This document shows, piece after piece, positions 60,201-64,000 of a DNA stretch of 64,000 nt. Numbering within the stretch: the first letter of the stretch is position 1; each line of letters begins with the position of its first letter. The notes beneath the pieces are model-generated. The model was not told the origin of the DNA. It ran no database searches and saw only the letters and a program-made list of their open reading frames with translations. The stretch is from the NCBI GenBank assembly GCA_964346765.1, contig CAYFWB010000002.1, forward strand, positions 62,001-126,000. The letters run 5' to 3'. This DNA comes from JBGSPQ01 sp964346765. Its GTDB lineage: Bacteria > Patescibacteriota > Gracilibacteria > UBA1369. Made by a program: the position numbers and the translations under genes.

Positions 60201-60466
60201 AGATCAAAATTTCGGTCGGAGAAAGGTATTTTTTGAACGTTACCCTGTCTATATTCGCAGTCCAAATCTTCCGGTTCCGGCGCTTTATCCAAAATCGTAT
60301 ATTTTGTCTGCTCGGGCAGAAACCAATTAAGTTTCGCTCCCCTGCCCCCCACGTCCAAAATACGCGCGTTTGAGTCGGAAACAAGCATTCCGGCAAGGTG
60401 TGAAATCACTGTATTCCTGGAAAAAAGGTCAGGAGGAAGCAGATTTTTGTCTTTTCTTTGAATCAC
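57227..60466 (-). CDS. Methyltransferase / coiled coil / double GT2 fusion protein
   Basis: 1079 aa. Residues 1-200 are a class I SAM methyltransferase (RILDVGGRGAKLNWFLPEQ, FDLVISTDMLEHIDKP). Residues about 270-460 are a long Glu/Lys/Leu coiled coil. The segment at about 555-765 is one GT2 domain (ISVVMPVYMVEEKWLVKAVE, VTFLDDDDELNEDALYEVV). The segment at about 818-1060 is a second (VSIIIPFKDQAATLKKCLRS, VLLNNDTEVITPGWIEAM, GLDENNLAVTFNDVDFCLRL). Such multi-domain proteins extend and cap O-antigen-like chains, with the coiled coil acting as a ruler in the best-studied case (WbdA/WbdD). Here both roles could be in one chain, which is an inference. It is followed by Wzt and Wzm genes upstream on the same strand. 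Confidence 0.9.
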   Translation of the reverse strand: MIQRKDKNLLPPDLFSRNTVISHLAGMLVSDSNARILDVGGRGAKLNWFLPEQTKYTILDKAPEPEDLDCEYRQGNVQKIPFSDRNFDLVISTDMLEHIDKPFRAPAIREMLRVSKNYLILGIPCGNGLISKAEEIIGNQYKSVSGNEHPFLNEHKFYGLPPEDKIDEILEKEGAEFFKVKEGNLMNWYIQQLYTGTQYEQDLEDAKHEFNQFFNKNLYEMGNLRTPTYRTIYIIAKDGALPEKTVMEELNELHKWNPEKFMELLEKGFKDLRVVIEEKRDKLAMVESKFNQENNQFGALQETLNTLRREYEEAVAHKEHSAALLRAKEQEMTQLNEKIEKARKAVETYREAILEARNFLQEKERTIDLLKKITAEREAFADRLKRNEEKLLELLSRETELNQRNTLALRDKEIEELKLRLQLEKNENMLKEKNAELNLRAARINTLEEDLADHRSALRKVINSRAWKMVMRYSKVKQGVEGVFGVSARGFKVLTTLGPAVFMKRVIRKVKKQPALQVEKEPYDLYLEKNKQNYRARISAQNEINNFKYSPVISVVMPVYMVEEKWLVKAVESVRGQWYSRWELCICDDASGSEELTGLLTSLAASDRRIKFVQRQHNGGIVKATNDALRLATGAYVTFLDDDDELNEDALYEVVKSLQGARYDLVYSDEDKIGENGELCDPFFKPDWSPDLLLSQNYICHLAVYRRKIIDEIGRLREKYDGSQDYDLVLRFTEKTHSIKHIPKILYHWRKIPGSAAADVNAKPYAFEAGKKAVESVLKRRGVAGRVVDGVWKGSYRVIREIEGEPLVSIIIPFKDQAATLKKCLRSILEKTTYSNFEILLVDNKSELLETKEYLLSLTHGKIKKLEYMESFNFAAINNFAARHAKGEYLVLLNNDTEVITPGWIEAMLEHSQRKEVGAVGAKLFFPNDLVQHAGVLVGVGGIANSSFLKKSRDDLGYFGQADVIRNYSAVTGACMMTRRDLYLNMGGLDENNLAVTFNDVDFCLRLRSKGYLIVYTPYAQLYHHESLSRGYDVSLEEVKHMQREHRHILQNGDPYYNPNLSLERLDFSLRVMDKISSP

Positions 60467-60595
60467 AATAAATGGCTAGAATCTGTGGCTAATATTTATA
60501 GTACCCGGGGAAAAATTGATATCATTTTTCGGTCTTTCAGTCTACTTTTTTTTGAAAAATTATGATTATAAGGCCTTTATTATTATGTGTTCAGC

Positions 60596-61321
60596 TCACA
60601 CGTTAAGAGCGCGATGGTAGGAATGAACCGTTTTAATTGCAGTCCCGTCTTTAACCAGATTGCCTTTTTCCAACATAATTACTCTGGTGCAAAGCTGTTT
60701 GATCAAATCTGAATTGTGGCTAACCAACACTATGGTTTTGCCTTTTTTGTGCCATTTTTTAAAAAGACTGATACATTTCTGCTGAAAAGCTTCGTCGCCC
60801 ACCGCCAGCACTTCGTCGCACAAATATATGTCACCGTCAGCTTCTTTAGCTATGGCAAAAGCCAACCTTGCGCGCATCCCGGATGAATAGTTTTTGATTT
60901 TCAGATCCAAAAAATTTTCAACCTCCGCGAATTCAACAATCCTGTCAAACTTTTGGTTAATCTGTTTTCTGGTCATTCCCAACAAAGTTCCGTTGATAAA
61001 AATGTTTTCACGGGCGGTGAGTTCGGGCTGGAATCCGATTCCAAGTTCAAGGAACGGAATTATTTTACCCTGTACATCCACTAAACCGGAGCTGGCTTTG
61101 TAAATACCCGCCATAATTTTTAACAGGGTACTTTTGCCGGATCCGTTTTTGCCGATAATCCCTACAAATTCACCTTTATTTATGTAAAAGTTTACATTGC
61201 TCACCGCGCTGAACTTTTCGTACGTTTTTCTTTTAAGAAAATTGAGTACGTTTTCTTTTAGCGTGTCCCTTACTTCGTGGGGGACGATAAACTGCTTGTT
61301 TAGGTTGGTGACTTTGATCAT
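60596..61321 (-). CDS. wzt: Polysaccharide ABC exporter, ATP-binding subunit
   Basis: The 241-aa ATPase has Walker A GIIGKNGSGKSTLLKIMAGI, Q-loop region FLELGIGFQPELTARENIF, the signature YSSGMRARLAFAIA, Walker B DIYLCDEVLAVGDEAFQQK and the His switch VSHNSDLIKQL. It belongs to the Wzt/TagH/RfbE group that exports lipid-linked glycans. It stops after the nucleotide-binding domain, so it lacks the carbohydrate-binding C-domain found in Wzt of chain-capped O-antigens. It lies 18 bases after wzm; the gap is filled by a palindrome. Confidence 0.93.
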   Translation of the reverse strand: MIKVTNLNKQFIVPHEVRDTLKENVLNFLKRKTYEKFSAVSNVNFYINKGEFVGIIGKNGSGKSTLLKIMAGIYKASSGLVDVQGKIIPFLELGIGFQPELTARENIFINGTLLGMTRKQINQKFDRIVEFAEVENFLDLKIKNYSSGMRARLAFAIAKEADGDIYLCDEVLAVGDEAFQQKCISLFKKWHKKGKTIVLVSHNSDLIKQLCTRVIMLEKGNLVKDGTAIKTVHSYHRALNV

Positions 61322-61323
61322 TC

Positions 61324-61340
61324 AATTCACCCGGTGAATT
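61324..61340. repeat. Palindrome between wzm and wzt
   Basis: AATTCACC-C-GGTGAATT, 8+1+8 perfect, occupying the intergenic space between the wzm stop and the wzt ATG. A shorter version with the same TTCACC/GGTGAA arms precedes the DGR target gene (19539-19551). Confidence 0.6.
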
Positions 61341-62125
61341 TATAATTTTTCGGCGATTTTGGATTCCTGGGTTTTGAAGATAGCATATCCCAAAACAAAA
61401 AGCACCACAGTTCCTATAGCCAGAATACCGTTTAAGTAAAGGCTGGGGATGTGGTGACGGATGAAAATATCCCTTGAATATTCAATGATCCTGGCCCAGG
61501 GGTTAAGGAAAATCAAGCTGTGATATTTAAAAGGCACAATCTCAATGGGATAGATTATGGGTGTGAGCCAAAAACCTATTTGAAGGGCGATTTCCCAGAT
61601 GTGCTGAAGGTCGCGAAAGTGGATGTAGAGTGCCGCCAGAATAAAAGTGACTCCCGTAGCGATCAGGTACATTTCAACCAGGTAAATCAAAAAGAAGAAC
61701 GTTTCGTAGCCGGGTACTATTCCGCTGAATCCAAGGAAAACAAAGAAGATGATCATGTTTAAAAGGAGCGTGATCATGCTGGAAATGGTGGAGGCGAAAA
61801 TCAGGGCGGCGCGGGAAAAGTAAATTTTGGTAACGATTTCACTTTTGTTTTGGAAAGTGTTCATGCCAACAAGGGTGGCTTCGGAAAAGAAGTTCCATAT
61901 AAGTACACCCAGCAAAAGGTATATGGCGTAATTTTCGACCGGATAACGCATGAAAACACTAAAGACGAGGTAAATTACTCCAAACAGCAAAAGCGGCTTT
62001 ATAAGCGTCCAAAAATAGCCCAGAAAGGTGTTCTGATATCTTAGTTTGAAATCTGCGATGACCAGCTCTTTTATAATGCGGAGGTTGTGGTGGGTTTGGC
62101 GGGCTTGAAGAAAATTTGGGGACAT
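61340..62125 (-). CDS. wzm: Polysaccharide ABC exporter, permease subunit
   Basis: 261 aa of the ABC-2 type with six membrane helices: LVIADFKLRYQNTFLGYFWT at the N-terminal interface helix, LLFGVIYLVFSVFMRYPVEN, LLLGVLIWNFFSEATLVGMN, IFFVFLGFSGIVPGYETFFF and WLTPIIYPIEIVPFKYHSLI. This is the Wzm/TagG pattern. It forms the membrane channel for the glycan made by the GT fusion protein and neighbours. It is the first gene of the minus-strand group, preceded by a palindromic repeat. Confidence 0.93.
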   Translation of the reverse strand: MSPNFLQARQTHHNLRIIKELVIADFKLRYQNTFLGYFWTLIKPLLLFGVIYLVFSVFMRYPVENYAIYLLLGVLIWNFFSEATLVGMNTFQNKSEIVTKIYFSRAALIFASTISSMITLLLNMIIFFVFLGFSGIVPGYETFFFLIYLVEMYLIATGVTFILAALYIHFRDLQHIWEIALQIGFWLTPIIYPIEIVPFKYHSLIFLNPWARIIEYSRDIFIRHHIPSLYLNGILAIGTVVLFVLGYAIFKTQESKIAEKL

Positions 62126-62167
62126 GGTTTTTGGGTTGGGTGGGGGTGGTTTATCGCCGTGTGGTCT

Positions 62168-62201
62168 ACCACCTTAAAGGTGCTTGCACCTTTAAGGTGG
62201 T
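62168..62201. repeat. Palindromic repeat upstream of wzm
   Basis: 16-bp perfect arms (ACCACCTTAAAGGTGC and its complement) around TT. It lies in the 270-base gap between wzm and the surface-protein gene. The rest of that gap is AT-rich sequence and the terminator at 62331-62364. Confidence 0.9.
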
Positions 62202-62330
62202 GGGTTGTTTATTCAGCCACCATAATCATAGCAAAAAAATTATGGTGTAAAAAGTTTTAGAAAGTAATCAGCGGTGGTTTAGCTAAATATTCAAAAATGA
62301 TATAAGGCATTATTGATAAAACTTATACAC

Positions 62331-62364
62331 AAAAAGCCCCCGCCGGATGGCGGGGGCTTTTTTG
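62331..62364 (-). terminator. Bidirectional intrinsic terminator after the surface-protein gene
   Basis: A 13-bp perfect stem (AAAAGCCCCCGCC/GGCGGGGGCTTTT) with a GGAT loop, with T-runs on both sides. It lies 33 bases beyond the stop of the surface-protein gene, as expected for a highly expressed transcript. Confidence 0.92.
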
Positions 62365-62396
62365 ATAACTAGTAGATACTTATTCGTACCTATCCA

Positions 62397-64000
62397 TTAG
62401 AAGTTAAACTGATTACCAGCTAATGGGTATGGTGATGAATCGAAGTATAGGTAGTTGTTTGTTGTATCTGCAGTATAAACTGCTTCACCATCGTTGTAGT
62501 CGAATGATTCAACATTAACGATTAATGATTCGTCTGTTGCACAACCTGTTGTATCGGCATGAATGTTCAATGTAGCTACATTGCCTGTTGTAACTTCTTC
62601 ACCGATAGTGTTGTTGAATTCGGCTTGTGCAAGTACTAGATCTCCACTTGAATCACCGATTTCAGTGTTGCCTCTGAACAGACGGAAGTCGGTTGGAGGT
62701 GTAGTACAAGTACCAGAGAAGCTTACTTCAACTTCTTCAAGTACTCCACTGTCACCTACAGGTCCGTCTACCGCAAGGTCGAATTCAAGCATTGATACGT
62801 TTGTACCGCCACCTGAAGTAGGACTTCCATCAGTTCTGGATAGTGTAGGTAAAGTGTTGTAGATTACAAAGTTACCTGGAGTTGCAGCTGTTACATTATC
62901 TATTAGACCTACATCTTCACCTGAACTTTCTCCAACAGCTTTGATATCAACACCATCATTGTCGAACGTATCTCCAACACCAACTGTCACATCATTAAAG
63001 TTAAGTTCGTAATCCATTCCAGAATCAGCACCGGAAGACCTGATATTGTTAGTATCTACTACCGCAGTCAAGAGTTTTTGACCATCAGCAGGTACAACAA
63101 CGGAAAGACCTACGAATTCAGCATCAGAAGTTCCAGTTAATGATGCTGTCCCAATAGGATCAGCTCCATCGTAAAGTGTGATAGAAGATACAGCTTCGTC
63201 ATCTGCTGCTCCATCATTGTAAAGTCTCAATTTCTGGATTTCGATATCTTCGTTTTCATCAGCTTCGAATTTAACGATCAAAGAATCGTTGTCTTCAGCA
63301 CCACCCAGAAGAGCGTCATCTGTTGGGGAGCTACCGGAAAGACTGATTGTCAATGTTCCGGCACCGACGAATGAAACGGTTCTTAATGAGGCATCAACTG
63401 TCTTCTGACCAGTAGCAAGAGTATTGAACTCTTGATCTTCCGCGACTACATCAGCTGCTGCTGCAATATTCCAGTCTGCTGTATCTGTATTGTCACCAGA
63501 AGTTGTTGTGTCTGTTCTTAGAGCCACCTTAACAGTTTCACCGGCTGGGATTGTTAAGTTAACGTTGTTGAACACCGCAGTTGCAGTAACACCGGTAGAA
63601 AGGCTTTCGTTACCCTCTAGTAAAGTATAGGTAGAGCCATCCTTCTGATATAGATCCAGGTTGCTGAATACGTCTGTACATTCTTCAGCATCACCACCAT
63701 TATCTGTCCAATCACAAGTCAGAGTAAGTGATGTAACTTTGATATCAGAAGCTGATGAAGCCTGAATACTCCAGTTTGCAACTTCTACGTCTTGTTTACC
63801 ACCAACGATGTTTTGGTCTGAAGGAATTGTGGACAGATCAACAGTCAAAGTAGGATCTGCAACAGTCTGTACTTTACCTGTCATTGTACCGCCGGAAATA
63901 TCGCCCGCGGCAACTGCGTCTCCATTGCTTAGATATTCAGCATCTACAGTTGATGTATCAAATACAATTTCGAATTGAGCATCATTTGGAGCATCGTTAG
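62397..64000 (-). CDS. Acidic repeat surface protein (partial, N-terminus off the window)
   Basis: The frame is open from the right edge to 62397 (534 codons plus stop), starting mid-protein. The composition is rich in Asp, Thr, Ser, Val and Gly and very poor in Lys and Arg, as in S-layer or pilus-like exported proteins. Beta-sandwich modules recur with a pattern such as ASDIKVTSLTLTCD, FSNLDLYQKDGSTYTL, VNLTIPAGETVKVALRTDT and DENEDIEIQKLRLYNDGAAD. A few Cys (TCTTPPTD, TTGCATDES) may form disulfides. Codons favour AAC/GAA/GCT forms unlike neighbouring genes, which suggests high expression. I infer a main surface protein, possibly the acceptor of the glycan made by the adjoining locus. No sorting motif is seen at the C-terminus (GNQFNF). 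Confidence 0.8.
   Translation of the reverse strand, partial: NDAPNDAQFEIVFDTSTVDAEYLSNGDAVAAGDISGGTMTGKVQTVADPTLTVDLSTIPSDQNIVGGKQDVEVANWSIQASSASDIKVTSLTLTCDWTDNGGDAEECTDVFSNLDLYQKDGSTYTLLEGNESLSTGVTATAVFNNVNLTIPAGETVKVALRTDTTTSGDNTDTADWNIAAAADVVAEDQEFNTLATGQKTVDASLRTVSFVGAGTLTISLSGSSPTDDALLGGAEDNDSLIVKFEADENEDIEIQKLRLYNDGAADDEAVSSITLYDGADPIGTASLTGTSDAEFVGLSVVVPADGQKLLTAVVDTNNIRSSGADSGMDYELNFNDVTVGVGDTFDNDGVDIKAVGESSGEDVGLIDNVTAATPGNFVIYNTLPTLSRTDGSPTSGGGTNVSMLEFDLAVDGPVGDSGVLEEVEVSFSGTCTTPPTDFRLFRGNTEIGDSSGDLVLAQAEFNNTIGEEVTTGNVATLNIHADTTGCATDESLIVNVESFDYNDGEAVYTADTTNNYLYFDSSPYPLAGNQFNF

Overview
The window looks like a chromosomal segment of a bacterium from the Candidate Phyla Radiation (Patescibacteria). 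This is inferred from gene content, not from a marker tree. The supporting features are single-copy housekeeping genes mixed with families typical of that group: a WEAPEY-type membrane protein, DUF4012 and DUF3352-like proteins, a short alanyl-tRNA synthetase, an acidic repeat surface protein and a diversity-generating retroelement. TGA serves as a stop codon (for example in ATGA gene overlaps), so the UGA-recoding lineages are excluded.

Layout. 1-4030 (minus): a partial membrane protein, purL, rpsR, ssb and rpsF. 4382-13527 (mostly plus): a LysM/M23 cell-wall hydrolase, yidD, purH, a glutaredoxin, uppP, two PurP-like ATP-grasp enzymes, a sugar nucleotidyltransferase, a GT2 and a rhodanese lipoprotein. 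13580-16744 (minus): purN, both L-serine dehydratase subunits and a CofE-like ligase. 16817-19536 is an accessory island. It holds an unidentified structured RNA with its own promoter and terminator, followed by a diversity-generating retroelement (DGR). The DGR consists of a wrecked reverse transcriptase, avd, a template repeat (TR) and a target gene whose 3' end carries the variable repeat (VR). 19673-26127: a vWA lipoprotein, a small protein sharing a motif with the DGR target, mscS, a stomatin-like protein, aroE, a membrane protein and lspA. 26219-32545: a translationally coupled cell-envelope operon (ftsW-murG-GT-small membrane protein-PH-like protein), a LemA-like protein, lexA with an operator-embedded promoter, and tRNA-Thr. 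32547-46777: an unknown protein, a NIF3-type domain protein, mutS-mutL, DUF4012 and DUF3352-like proteins, alaS, miaB and an Ntn-hydrolase-like protein. 47142-50948: tRNA-Arg, a metal-site-less MBL protein, eno, an NAD(P)HX dehydratase and a laccase-domain protein. 50911-62125: a surface-polysaccharide locus (O-antigen ligase, sugar-phosphate transferase, GT2, methyltransferase/double-GT fusion, Wzt and Wzm) interrupted by metK-ahcY. 62397-64000: the C-terminal part of an acidic surface protein.

How it fits together. Five purine enzymes (PurL, PurN, PurH and two PurP homologues) lie in one 14 kb stretch. They give two possible routes from AICAR to FAICAR. The envelope genes cover lipid-carrier recycling (UppP), lipid II synthesis and septal polymerisation (MurG, FtsW), lipoprotein maturation (LspA), and glycan assembly, export and ligation.

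The strongest unusual signal is the DGR. TR (18065-18170) and VR (18564-18669) are both 106 nt and differ at 22 positions; 21 of these are adenines in the TR sense strand. The only local RT is broken into three reading-frame blocks and has Tyr-Gly-Asp-Gly where Tyr-x-Asp-Asp is expected. A second unusual signal is a family of perfect palindromes built on ACCTTTAAGGT, which sit at gene ends and supply the stop codons of at least two genes.
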